Source of the DNA: JAUASW01 sp036880965
GTDB taxonomy: Bacteria; Pseudomonadota; Gammaproteobacteria; Burkholderiales; Burkholderiaceae_C
DNA length: 64,000 nucleotides
Assembly: GCF_036880965.1 (NCBI RefSeq)
Contig: NZ_JBAJMV010000002.1
Span: forward strand, 186,001-250,000
Direction of reading: 5' to 3'
Shown here: one piece after another, positions 44,370 to 52,390 of the stretch
Numbering within the stretch: position 1 is the stretch's first letter
How the letters are laid out: every line of letters starts with the position of its first letter
Translations under genes and position numbers: made by a program
Notes under the pieces: generated by a model
What the model was told of the DNA's origin: nothing
Seen by the model: only the letters and a program-made list of their open reading frames with translations
Database searches by the model: none

Positions 44370-45008
44370 CTAGCGAGCCGCTGCAAGGACCTTCGCGGCC
44401 AGGGCATCGCGTCCGGCGCTGGCGGCAAAGTCGGCAGCCGTGTTGCCGTTCTCATGGGAGAGCCGCACATTGGCTCCCTTGGCGAGCAAGAGCTCGGCGG
44501 TGGCGATGGGTGCATAGCGCACGGCCATCATCAGCGGCGTCGAGCCATTGGGCGCACGCGCGTCGATCTCGGCGCCCTGCTCCAGCAACCAGGCGGCCAC
44601 GCCGTTGTCCGGGCCGCTGCTGGCGTAGTGCAGCGGCGTCCAACCCTCGCGGTTGACTTTGGCGCCCCGCTCCACCAGCTTCTTCACCAGGTCCAGCCGG
44701 CCCCGCAGCGCGGCAAACATCAGTGGCGTTTCGTTGGCCACATTGGCCTTGTTCACATCGGTGGCAGCGTGGGCAATCAAACGCTCGACGGCCTGGTAGG
44801 ACTCGCCGCGCAACGCAATCATCAGCGCGCTGTTGCCGTCCTTGTCGCCCACGTTTGGATCAACACCGCGTTGCAGCAGCTTGTTGAGCGAACTCATGTG
44901 ATCGCGATCAGCCGAGACCTGCAGGTCTCGCTCATCCGGCGTGATCGCCAGCGAGGCGCTGGAAAGCGCAAACAGCGCGCCCGCAATCAATGCTTGGAGC
45001 TTGCTCAT
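44370..45008 (-). CDS. Exported ankyrin-repeat protein
   Basis: A 212-residue periplasmic or surface protein: signal peptide ending SSASLA, then about five ankyrin repeats with the usual GVDPNVGDKDGNSALMIAL and GWTPLHYASSGPDNGVAAWL patterns. Ankyrin repeats mediate protein contacts; the partner is unknown. Start overlaps the tatD stop by four bases, so it ends the mltG-to-tatD operon. Confidence 0.88.
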   Translation of the reverse strand: MSKLQALIAGALFALSSASLAITPDERDLQVSADRDHMSSLNKLLQRGVDPNVGDKDGNSALMIALRGESYQAVERLIAHAATDVNKANVANETPLMFAALRGRLDLVKKLVERGAKVNREGWTPLHYASSGPDNGVAAWLLEQGAEIDARAPNGSTPLMMAVRYAPIATAELLLAKGANVRLSHENGNTAADFAASAGRDALAAKVLAAAR

Positions 45009-45784
45009 GCGGGCAGTCCGAACAGGGCCCGGCAGTTGGCCGTGGTCTGCGCCGCGACCTGCTCCACCGGCATTTGCTTGATCGCCGCCAGTTGCGCCGC
45101 CACATGCGGCACATAGGCGGGGCTGTTGAGCTTGCCGCGATACGGCACCGGCGCCAGATAGGGGCTGTCGGTTTCGATGAGCAGGCGCTCAAGAGGCAGG
45201 CTGTGGGCTACGTCGCGCAGGTCCTGCGCGTTCTTGAAGGTCAGGATGCCGGAGAAGGAGATGTAGAAGCCCGCCGCCACCGCGGCCTGGGCCACGGCCA
45301 GGTCTTCGGTGAAGCAATGGAACACGCCGCCAGCCTCTTCGCCGCCCTCTTCCTGCAAGAGCCGCAAGGTATCGGCAGCACTGCTGCGGGTGTGGATCAC
45401 CATCGGTTTCTTCGCGATCTTGGCGGCGCGGATGTGATTGCGGAAGCGCTCGCGTTGCCATTCCATGTCGGCCAGCGAGCGGCCGTTCAGGCGGTAGTAG
45501 TCGAGGCCTGTCTCGCCGATGGCCAGCACTTTCGGATGCCGGGCGGCTTCGACCAGTTCGGCCACCGTGGGTTCATGGATGCCTTCATTGTCCGGATGCA
45601 CGCCCACCGTGGCCCAGAGCTGCGGATGCTCCTCGGCCAGCGCCAGCACGGCAGGGAATTCTTCCATCGTCGTGCAGATGCAGATCGCCTGGTCGACCTG
45701 GGCGGCTTGCATCGCCTCCAGGATTTGCGGCAGCTGGGCGCGCAGTTCGGGGAAGCTCAGGTGGCAGTGGGAATCGATGAACAT
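45005..45784 (-). CDS. TatD-family metal-dependent DNase
   Basis: A 259-residue TIM-barrel nuclease. Metal ligands are seen in MFIDSHCHLSF, GIHE/GETGLDYYR, VIHTRSSAADT and FHCFTED, and in LIETDSPYLAPVPYRGK. Family members have 3'-5' exonuclease activity in DNA repair or turnover. It follows pilZ by 38 bases, a common arrangement after holB and pilZ in this order. Confidence 0.93.
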   Translation of the reverse strand: MFIDSHCHLSFPELRAQLPQILEAMQAAQVDQAICICTTMEEFPAVLALAEEHPQLWATVGVHPDNEGIHEPTVAELVEAARHPKVLAIGETGLDYYRLNGRSLADMEWQRERFRNHIRAAKIAKKPMVIHTRSSAADTLRLLQEEGGEEAGGVFHCFTEDLAVAQAAVAAGFYISFSGILTFKNAQDLRDVAHSLPLERLLIETDSPYLAPVPYRGKLNSPAYVPHVAAQLAAIKQMPVEQVAAQTTANCRALFGLPA

Positions 45785-45822
45785 CGCAAGGGCCTCCACG
45801 GCCCGAAAAACAGCAAGCGGGC

Positions 45823-46200
45823 TTAGATCGTCTGCGTCGGCTTGGACGAGGAAATCGAGGTGCCCAGCATCTCCTCGATCTTGAGCTTGATCACCCGGGT
45901 CTTCTCGTCCGACGGGAAGCGCACACCAACGCCCTGTGTGCGGCCACCGGATGCATTGGCCGGCGTGATCCAGGCAACCTTGCCGGCCACCGGGTAACGC
46001 TGCGGATCGTCTGGCATGGACAGCAGCAGGTAGATGTCGTCGCCCAGCCGGTACTCGCGGTTGGTGGGCACGAACAGGCCGCCGTCGGTGAACATCGGCA
46101 TGTAGGCGGCATAGAGCGCGCCTTTTTCCTTGAACACCAGCTGGATGACGCCGGGCCGGGCGCCCTGCGGCGCCGGTGCTGCTGCGGGTGTGTCGCTCAT
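45823..46200 (-). CDS. PilZ-domain protein
   Basis: A 125-residue protein between holB and tatD, the usual location of the type IV pilus PilZ of beta- and gammaproteobacteria. The chain (NREYRLGDDIYLLLSMPDDP, AWITPANASGGRTQGVGVRF) follows the PilZ fold, but the RxxxR and DxSxxG c-di-GMP motifs are not clear, as in other pilus PilZ proteins that do not bind the ligand. Overlaps holB by four bases. Confidence 0.85.
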   Translation of the reverse strand: MSDTPAAAPAPQGARPGVIQLVFKEKGALYAAYMPMFTDGGLFVPTNREYRLGDDIYLLLSMPDDPQRYPVAGKVAWITPANASGGRTQGVGVRFPSDEKTRVIKLKIEEMLGTSISSSKPTQTI

Positions 46201-47213
46201 GCGCGCAGTGTACCCATGGCTTCGGCCATTGCGCTCTGCCCCTGGCCGACCAGGGACTCGAGCAGCAGGCCGGCATTCAGCGGATGCTCGGCATGCCGCA
46301 TCGCACGTTGCAAGACCTGACCCCAGGCCTGAAGCGGCGCGGCCTGGCGCAGCTTGGGCAGGGCCTCGGCCGGGAAATAGCTGGGGCCGGCGCCATGGGC
46401 CATGCGCACCAGATCGTGGTTCAGGCGTTGCAAGACATCGATGGCGCGGGGCACGGGCCAGTCCGACACCGCCGCCACCTCGCCCCGGGCCAGCCTTTTG
46501 GGCAAGGCCAGCCAGGCCGCGGCCGTCAGGCCGTCCTGCGCCCAGGCCTGGGCCAGCCTCGGGCGGCCACCGGCGGCCTTCAAGAGCACCTCGGCCTGGT
46601 CCATGCCCTGCTCGCTCAGCCAGCGCACCGCCAGCGCATGCGGCGGCAGCGCCAGGCTCACCGCCTGGCAGCGGCTGCGAATGGTCGGCAAGAGGTCTTC
46701 CGGCGCGTCGCTGGCCAGCACGAAGCGCAAGACGCCCGAGGGCTCCTCCAGCGTTTTCAAGAGCGCATTGGCGGCGACCGTGTTGAGGGCCTCGGCCGGG
46801 TAGATCACCACCACCTTGGCGCGTCCGCGGGCCGAGGTGGCCTGGGCAAATGCCAGCGTGGCGCGCACGGCGTCGATCTTGATCTCGCGGCTGGGCTTGG
46901 TCTTGCTAGCCTTGGTTTCGGACTCGACCGACTCGTCGGCCAGCCCCAGGCTTTCGCGCAGCGCCTCGGGCACCAGCAGCTGAAAGTCCGGATGGGTGCG
47001 CGACTGCAGCAGCTTGCAGCTGGCGCATTGGCCGCAGGCCGGCGCCAAGCCTTGGCTGGCTTCGCACAGCCAGGCAGCAGCCAGTTCCATCGCCAGCTCG
47101 AACTGGCCGACGCCATTCGGCCCTTGCATCAGCAAGGCGTGCGAACGCAGGCCGAGCGAGGCCTGCAGAGGCTCGCGCAGCCAGGGCAGGCTGATGCCGG
47201 TCTCGCTCACCAT
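46197..47213 (-). CDS. holB: DNA polymerase III subunit delta'
   Basis: Part of the sliding-clamp loader. The 338 residues begin SLPWLREPLQASLGLRSHAL and keep the altered P-loop QGPNGVGQFELA, the zinc-module cysteines CGQCASCKLL, and the NTVAANALLKTLEEPSG motif near the SRC region (TIRSRCQAV). Overlaps tmk by seven bases. Confidence 0.93.
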   Translation of the reverse strand: MVSETGISLPWLREPLQASLGLRSHALLMQGPNGVGQFELAMELAAAWLCEASQGLAPACGQCASCKLLQSRTHPDFQLLVPEALRESLGLADESVESETKASKTKPSREIKIDAVRATLAFAQATSARGRAKVVVIYPAEALNTVAANALLKTLEEPSGVLRFVLASDAPEDLLPTIRSRCQAVSLALPPHALAVRWLSEQGMDQAEVLLKAAGGRPRLAQAWAQDGLTAAAWLALPKRLARGEVAAVSDWPVPRAIDVLQRLNHDLVRMAHGAGPSYFPAEALPKLRQAAPLQAWGQVLQRAMRHAEHPLNAGLLLESLVGQGQSAMAEAMGTLRA

Positions 47214-47842
47214 CCGCGCGACTCCAGGGCCGCAGCGACCTGCGCCGCCACTTCTGCGACGGAAACACCGGCATCGATGCGCACAAAGCGCTGCGGTGCC
47301 GCGGCGGCCCGGGCGGCATAGCCCGCGCGCACCCGGGTGAAGAACTCCAGATCCTGCTGCTCGAAACGATCTGCCTCGCGCGCGCCCACCTCACGACCCA
47401 CGCGGCGCTGTGCTGCGATGGCCGGGTCCAGGTCAAACCACAGGGTCAGGTCGGGCTGGCGGCCCTCCAGCACCCATTGCTCGAGGGTGGCGAGCTGCTG
47501 CAGGTCCATGCCGCGGCCATGGCCCTGGTAGGCAAAGCTGGCATCGGCAAAACGGTCGCAGACGACGGTATCGCCGCGCGCCAGCGCCGGCTCGATCACG
47601 CGCAGCAGATGGTCGCGCCGGCCGGCGAAGACCAGCAAGGCCTCGGTCAGGCCGTCCATGCCGGCGTGCAGAAAGAGGCCGCGAAGCGCCTCGGCCAACT
47701 CGGTGCCACCGGGCTCACGGGTCTGCACGACGGTGGCACCGGACCTCGCGAAGCGCTCGACCATGCTTTGCAGGTGGGTGGACTTGCCCGCCCCGTCGAT
47801 GCCTTCAATGCTGATGAATCTGCCGCTGGAAACCACGCTCAA
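47207..47842 (-). CDS. tmk: Thymidylate kinase
   Basis: Phosphorylates dTMP to dTDP. The 211 residues show the P-loop EGIDGAGKSTH at 13-23, the DR[YF] motif as CDRFADASFAYQG, and the lid segment. Standard length. Overlaps mltG by four bases, placing it second in the operon. Confidence 0.95.
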   Translation of the reverse strand: MSVVSSGRFISIEGIDGAGKSTHLQSMVERFARSGATVVQTREPGGTELAEALRGLFLHAGMDGLTEALLVFAGRRDHLLRVIEPALARGDTVVCDRFADASFAYQGHGRGMDLQQLATLEQWVLEGRQPDLTLWFDLDPAIAAQRRVGREVGAREADRFEQQDLEFFTRVRAGYAARAAAAPQRFVRIDAGVSVAEVAAQVAAALESRGW

Positions 47843-48879
47843 TGACCACGCTGATATTTGTTGACGGCGCGATTATGCGCGGCGAGGTCTTCGCTGAATT
47901 CGCTCGAGCCATCGCCCCGAGCCACGAAATACAAAGCCCGGCTCGGCGCCGGATGCAGCGCCGCATGCAGGGACGCTGCGCCGGGCATGGCGATGGGGGT
48001 GGGCGGCAGGCCGCCGCGGGTGTAGGTGTTGAAGGGCGTGTCGGCCAACAGGTCGCGCTTGCGCAGATTGCCGTCGAAGGCTTCGCCCAGGCCGTAGATC
48101 ACTGTCGGGTCGGTCTGCAAAGGCATGCCCAGCTTCAGCCGGTTGATGAAGACGGCGGCCACCAGGCTGCGGTCGCTGGCGGTGCCAGTTTCCTTCTCGA
48201 CGATGGAAGCCAGAATCAAGGCCTCGTCGATGTTCTTCAAGGGCAGGCCCGGCTCACGCTGAGACCAGGCAGACTCCAGCCTGCGCTGCATGGCCGCATG
48301 CGCGCGTTTGAGCACGGCCAAGTCGCTGACTCCGCGGCTGTAGGCATAGGTGTCAGGATAGAAGCGGCCTTCCGCCGAGCTGCCTGCCGCGCCGATGGCG
48401 GCCATCAGCTCGCCCTCGCTCATCGCGGCGGTCGTGGGCTTGAGCGATGGCGCCTTGGCCAGCGCGGCGCGCAACTGGCGCAGGTTCCAGCCTTCGATCA
48501 GGCGCACCTGCTCCATCACCTGGTCGCCGCGCACCATCTTGGCAAGCAGCTGCCGCGGCGTGATGCCGGCATGAACCTCGTAGCTGCCGGCGCGGATCTG
48601 GCGTGACTGGCCAGACCAGCGGAACCATTGATACAGCAGGCGGGCATCGGTTTGCACACCAGCGCCCACCCAGGCCTCGGCCACGTCGCGTGGCGCGGTG
48701 CCGGGCTCGATGGACAGCTCGACGGCCGGCTTGTCCAGCGCCAGAGGCGCCTGCAGCCACCACCAGGCTGCGCCGCCCGCCGCGCCTGCGACCATCACGA
48801 CCAGCAAAAGAAGGCCAGCCAGCCAGCCGAGCCGGCTGGCACCCTTGATTCTTTTTAGCTTGCGCTGACGACTGCTCAA
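47839..48879 (-). CDS. mltG: Endolytic murein transglycosylase
   Basis: Inner-membrane enzyme that cuts nascent peptidoglycan strands. The 346 residues start with a basic tail and one membrane helix (GWLAGLLLLVVMVAGAAGGA), followed by the YceG/MltG domain with the catalytic glutamate in LILASIVEKETG near 218 and QTDPTVIYGLG and FNTYTRGGLPPTPI. First gene of the mltG-tmk-holB-pilZ-tatD-ankyrin operon; diverges from ygfZ. Confidence 0.95.
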   Translation of the reverse strand: MSSRQRKLKRIKGASRLGWLAGLLLLVVMVAGAAGGAAWWWLQAPLALDKPAVELSIEPGTAPRDVAEAWVGAGVQTDARLLYQWFRWSGQSRQIRAGSYEVHAGITPRQLLAKMVRGDQVMEQVRLIEGWNLRQLRAALAKAPSLKPTTAAMSEGELMAAIGAAGSSAEGRFYPDTYAYSRGVSDLAVLKRAHAAMQRRLESAWSQREPGLPLKNIDEALILASIVEKETGTASDRSLVAAVFINRLKLGMPLQTDPTVIYGLGEAFDGNLRKRDLLADTPFNTYTRGGLPPTPIAMPGAASLHAALHPAPSRALYFVARGDGSSEFSEDLAAHNRAVNKYQRGH

Positions 48880-48926
48880 GACCCGACAACCTATGGTGTT
48901 TGTGGCCGCTGATGATAATCAAGCCC

Positions 48927-49874
48927 ATGACCGACACCTCTCTTGCGACCACCGGCGGCGCCGTGCGCCTGACAGACTGGGGCCTGATGCGGGCCCAAGG
49001 CGAGGAAGCCGCCAAGTTCCTCCATGGCCAATTGACCCAGGACACCGTCCTTCAGACATCGAGCCAAGGCCGCCTGGCCGGCTATTGCTCGGCCAAGGGT
49101 CGCCTGCTGGCCTTGATGCTGGCCTTCAAGCGCAGCCCTGACGAACTGCTGCTGGCCCTGCCCGCGGAATTGCTGCCGGCCACGCTCAAGCGGCTCTCGA
49201 TGTTCGTCATGCGTGCCAAGTGCAAGCTGAGCGACGCTTCGGCCGAACTGGCTGTCTGGGGCCTGGCGGGCGAAGCCGCCCGGGCCTGGCTCGGCGATGC
49301 GGCACTGGCCGACACCTGGGCTGTCGCTGCCGTCGGTGATGCGCTGGCCATGCGCCTGCCGGACGCGCGGCTGGACGATGCAAGCATGCCCCGCTACCTG
49401 CTGGTGCAAGCCACCGACGCGCAGGCTCCAGGCCTGCCAGCGCTCGGCGCCGAAAGCTGGCAATGGCTGGAAGTGCAGGCCGGCCAGGCCTGGGTGCGAA
49501 GCGCAACGATCGAGCAGTTCGTGCCGCAGATGATCAACCTGGAGCTGCTGGGTGGTGTCAATTTTCAGAAGGGCTGCTATCCCGGCCAGGAAGTCGTGGC
49601 GCGCAGCCAGTACCGCGGCACGATCAAGCGGCGCACCCTGCCCTTCGCGCTCGTCGAAGGTGAAGCGCAGATCGGCCAGGAGATATTCCACAGCGCCGAC
49701 CCCGAGCAACCGGCCGGCCTGGTGGCCGGCGTGGGCAAGCATGAAGGCCAGGTCCTGTTGCTGGCCGAGGTGAAGCTGGCGGCGATCGAGGAAGGCAGCC
49801 TGCACCTGGGTAGCGCGAGCGGCCCGCTGCTGGCGCCGCGCGCCCTGCCCTACGCCATCGCCGAGCCGCAGTGA
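48927..49874 (+). CDS. ygfZ: YgfZ-type folate-binding Fe-S cluster/tRNA-modification protein
   Basis: Aids iron-sulfur enzymes and tRNA thiolation using folate. The 315 residues carry the family signature KGCYPGQEVVARSQYRG near 220, with the first Cys conserved. ATG 48927 gives MTDTSLATTGGAVRLTDWGL; two earlier in-frame starts at 48900 and 48912 are possible. Diverges from mltG, as in many betaproteobacteria. Confidence 0.93.
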   Translation: MTDTSLATTGGAVRLTDWGLMRAQGEEAAKFLHGQLTQDTVLQTSSQGRLAGYCSAKGRLLALMLAFKRSPDELLLALPAELLPATLKRLSMFVMRAKCKLSDASAELAVWGLAGEAARAWLGDAALADTWAVAAVGDALAMRLPDARLDDASMPRYLLVQATDAQAPGLPALGAESWQWLEVQAGQAWVRSATIEQFVPQMINLELLGGVNFQKGCYPGQEVVARSQYRGTIKRRTLPFALVEGEAQIGQEIFHSADPEQPAGLVAGVGKHEGQVLLLAEVKLAAIEEGSLHLGSASGPLLAPRALPYAIAEPQ

Positions 49875-49881
49875 AGTCGCA

Positions 49882-50133
49882 GTGACGCCGGGCGAGCTCT
49901 ACGTCTACTACAAGCTGCGGCCTGAGGATGGGCCGACGGCCCGTGCCGCGTTCGAGGCGGCGCGCGGCTCGGCACACATCCGGCTCATGCAGCGTGTGGA
50001 TGAGGGGCAGCTCTTGACCTGGATGGAAATCTACACCGCCAGTGACACTGCGTTCGAGCCTGTCATTGCGCGGGCGATGCAGGCGTTTGCCCAGGGCGGC
50101 CGGCACGTCGAGAGATTCGCACCGTTGAGTTGA
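49882..50133 (+). CDS. DUF4936-family protein
   Basis: An 83-residue protein from GTG 49882, seven bases after ygfZ. LYVYYKLRPEDGPTARAAFE and a GRHVERFAPL end mark DUF4936, a small alpha/beta protein usually encoded beside ygfZ in betaproteobacteria. Its function is unknown. Confidence 0.8.
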   Translation: MTPGELYVYYKLRPEDGPTARAAFEAARGSAHIRLMQRVDEGQLLTWMEIYTASDTAFEPVIARAMQAFAQGGRHVERFAPLS

Positions 50134-50218
50134 AGCCGCCGGGGCCCCTGATTCCGGGCTCGCATTGCAAGGCCGCAAGCGTTAATCTCGGTCCCGGCTT
50201 TTGGAGCGGGCAAACGGC

Positions 50219-52390
50219 ATGAGATATCTGCTGGGCGCAAGGGTTCTGCTTTTACGCGCCTGCGGCGCTTGGCTGCTGTGCCTGGGTTGCGCGTGGTCGG
50301 CGGCCAGCTTTGAAAGCCAGCTGCGCGAAGGCATGCAATTGCGCCGCGCCGGTCAGCTCAACGAGGCCTTGGCCCTGCTCAGCGCAGCCCAGTCTCTTGC
50401 CCATGGCGATGAAGAACGAATGCGCGCCGCCGGCGAGTTCGGCATGGCCCTGGCGCAGGCGCGTCGCACTGACGAAGCGCGGGTGCTGCTTACCCGCGCC
50501 TACCAGCTCGCAACCGAGGCCGCCCGCCCGGCCTATGCGCTGGAGCTGGGTCTGCTGGCCGCGCAAGCCCGCGATCAAGCCACTGCCAGTCGCTACTTCG
50601 AGGAGGCACGCCGCAGCAGTGACCAACGCCTGCGGCTGGCAGCCAGCCTGAATCTGGCCCGCACGCTGCAGAAGTCGGAGCGGCTGCCGGCCTTGCTGGC
50701 GCTGAGTGCAGACATCAGCCGCATGGGCGAGCCGGCGCTGTCCTTGAATCTCGGCCATCAGGCCCGTGAGCTGGGTGCCACCGAGCTGGCCTGGCGCAGC
50801 ATCGAACAGGCGCACAGCCAGGCTGCGGCCGGCAGCCGGCTGCAGATCGAGGCGCTGGATGCGCTGGCTCAGCTCTATGAAGACCAGGGCCGCCACGCCG
50901 ACAGCCTGGCCCTGGACCAGGCCGCCCTGACCCAACTACGACCCCTGCCACAGGGCGCCCTGGGCGAGCTGGCCATTGCGCTGGAATGGCGCGATGCACG
51001 CTTGCACAAGGCCCTGGGCCAGCCGCCCCAGTCGCTTGCAGCCTATCAGCGCGCGGTGGACCGCATCGAAGCCCTGCGCGCCGATATTCCCATCGAGATG
51101 GACGATGGCAGCTCCTCGTTTGCGCGGCTGTTCGAGCCGGTCTACCTCGGCCTGGCAGAAGCACTGATCGACGCCTCGGACAAGCTGCTGCCCGACCAAC
51201 GCGCCGAGCACCTGCGCCGTGCGCGCGATGCGGTGGAACTCATCAAGCAGACCGAGATGCAGGACTTCCTGGGCGACCGCTGTGCCGTCGATGCGGTCAA
51301 GGGCGGCAGCGCCACGGTCATTCCGGCCGGCACGGCGGTCGTCTACACCGTGCTCCTGCCGGAACGGCTGGAGCTGCTGGTCGAAACTCGCAGCGGCATC
51401 AGCCGATTCACCGAGCGCATCGCCAGCGATGAATTGCGGGCGCAGGCGAGCCGCTTTGCCAGGGCTTTGCGCAGCAGCGATCCGGCCTTCATGGCGCAGG
51501 CTCGCCAGCTCTATGACCGCCTGCTGCGCCCGCTGGAAGGTCTGGTCACGGCACAACAGCTCGACACCCTTGTAGTGGTGCCAGACGGCGCGCTGCGCCT
51601 GGTGCCATTTGCTGCGCTACATGACGGCAGCCGCTTTGCCATCGACAAGTTTGCGCTGAGCACGGTCTCCGGTCTCTCGATGACCAACACCAACGCCAGC
51701 CATGAATCACAGGCGCTCTCGCTGATGGCCGGCGTTGCCAATTTCGGTCCGGTGGTCAGCAAGCTGGTGTTGAGCGACGCAGGCCGGGGCCTGATGGCCA
51801 ACACCGCCGGCGGCACCGAACGCTCGCTGCGCGAGTCGCTGGCCCTGCCCGGCGTGACCCGCGAGATCGGCGCGCTGGGCAAGATCCTGCCCGGCGACCG
51901 CCTGCTCGACGAGCGCTTCACGGTCGAGGCCTTCAGCCGCGCCGCGCGCTCGGGCCGCTACCGCATCGTGCATGTGGCCACGCATGGCGTGTTCGGTGGC
52001 GATGCCCGCTCCAGCTTCATGCTGGCCTATGACGACCTCTTGACCCTCGGCAACCTGCAGGAGGTGCTCGGTGCCGAAGCCTTGCGCCGCCATTCGCTCG
52101 AGCTGCTCACGCTGTCGGCCTGTGAAACCGCGGAGGGCAATGAACGCGCGCCGCTGGGCATCTCCGGCGCCGCCATCCGGGCTCGTGCCAAGAGCGTGCT
52201 GGGCACACTGTGGCCGGTGGATGACGAAGCCGCCGTCCGCGTGATGGAGCGCTTCTATCAGCTGATAGCCGACGGCAGGGTCAGCAAGGCCCAGGCCTTG
52301 CGCCAGGCCCAGCGCGAGCTGCTGGCCGAGCGGCCTTTCGCCCACCCCTTCTTCTGGGCGCCCTTCTCGCTGATCGGGAATTGGCTGTGA
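50219..52390 (+). CDS. TPR/CHAT-domain exported protein (caspase-like protease)
   Basis: A 723-residue protein with a signal peptide (LLLRACGAWLLCLGCAWSA), TPR-like helices at about 30-330, and a C-terminal CHAT domain at about 430-720. The caspase-type dyad is present: His in RIVHVATHGVFGG and Cys in LLTLSACETAEGNERAPLG. TTGGAG precedes ATG 50219. Its stop overlaps the TpsA start (TGATG), so the three genes CHAT-TpsA-TpsB form one operon. CHAT proteases beside two-partner secretion genes may process or control the adhesin; this is inferred from linkage. Confidence 0.87.
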   Translation: MRYLLGARVLLLRACGAWLLCLGCAWSAASFESQLREGMQLRRAGQLNEALALLSAAQSLAHGDEERMRAAGEFGMALAQARRTDEARVLLTRAYQLATEAARPAYALELGLLAAQARDQATASRYFEEARRSSDQRLRLAASLNLARTLQKSERLPALLALSADISRMGEPALSLNLGHQARELGATELAWRSIEQAHSQAAAGSRLQIEALDALAQLYEDQGRHADSLALDQAALTQLRPLPQGALGELAIALEWRDARLHKALGQPPQSLAAYQRAVDRIEALRADIPIEMDDGSSSFARLFEPVYLGLAEALIDASDKLLPDQRAEHLRRARDAVELIKQTEMQDFLGDRCAVDAVKGGSATVIPAGTAVVYTVLLPERLELLVETRSGISRFTERIASDELRAQASRFARALRSSDPAFMAQARQLYDRLLRPLEGLVTAQQLDTLVVVPDGALRLVPFAALHDGSRFAIDKFALSTVSGLSMTNTNASHESQALSLMAGVANFGPVVSKLVLSDAGRGLMANTAGGTERSLRESLALPGVTREIGALGKILPGDRLLDERFTVEAFSRAARSGRYRIVHVATHGVFGGDARSSFMLAYDDLLTLGNLQEVLGAEALRRHSLELLTLSACETAEGNERAPLGISGAAIRARAKSVLGTLWPVDDEAAVRVMERFYQLIADGRVSKAQALRQAQRELLAERPFAHPFFWAPFSLIGNWL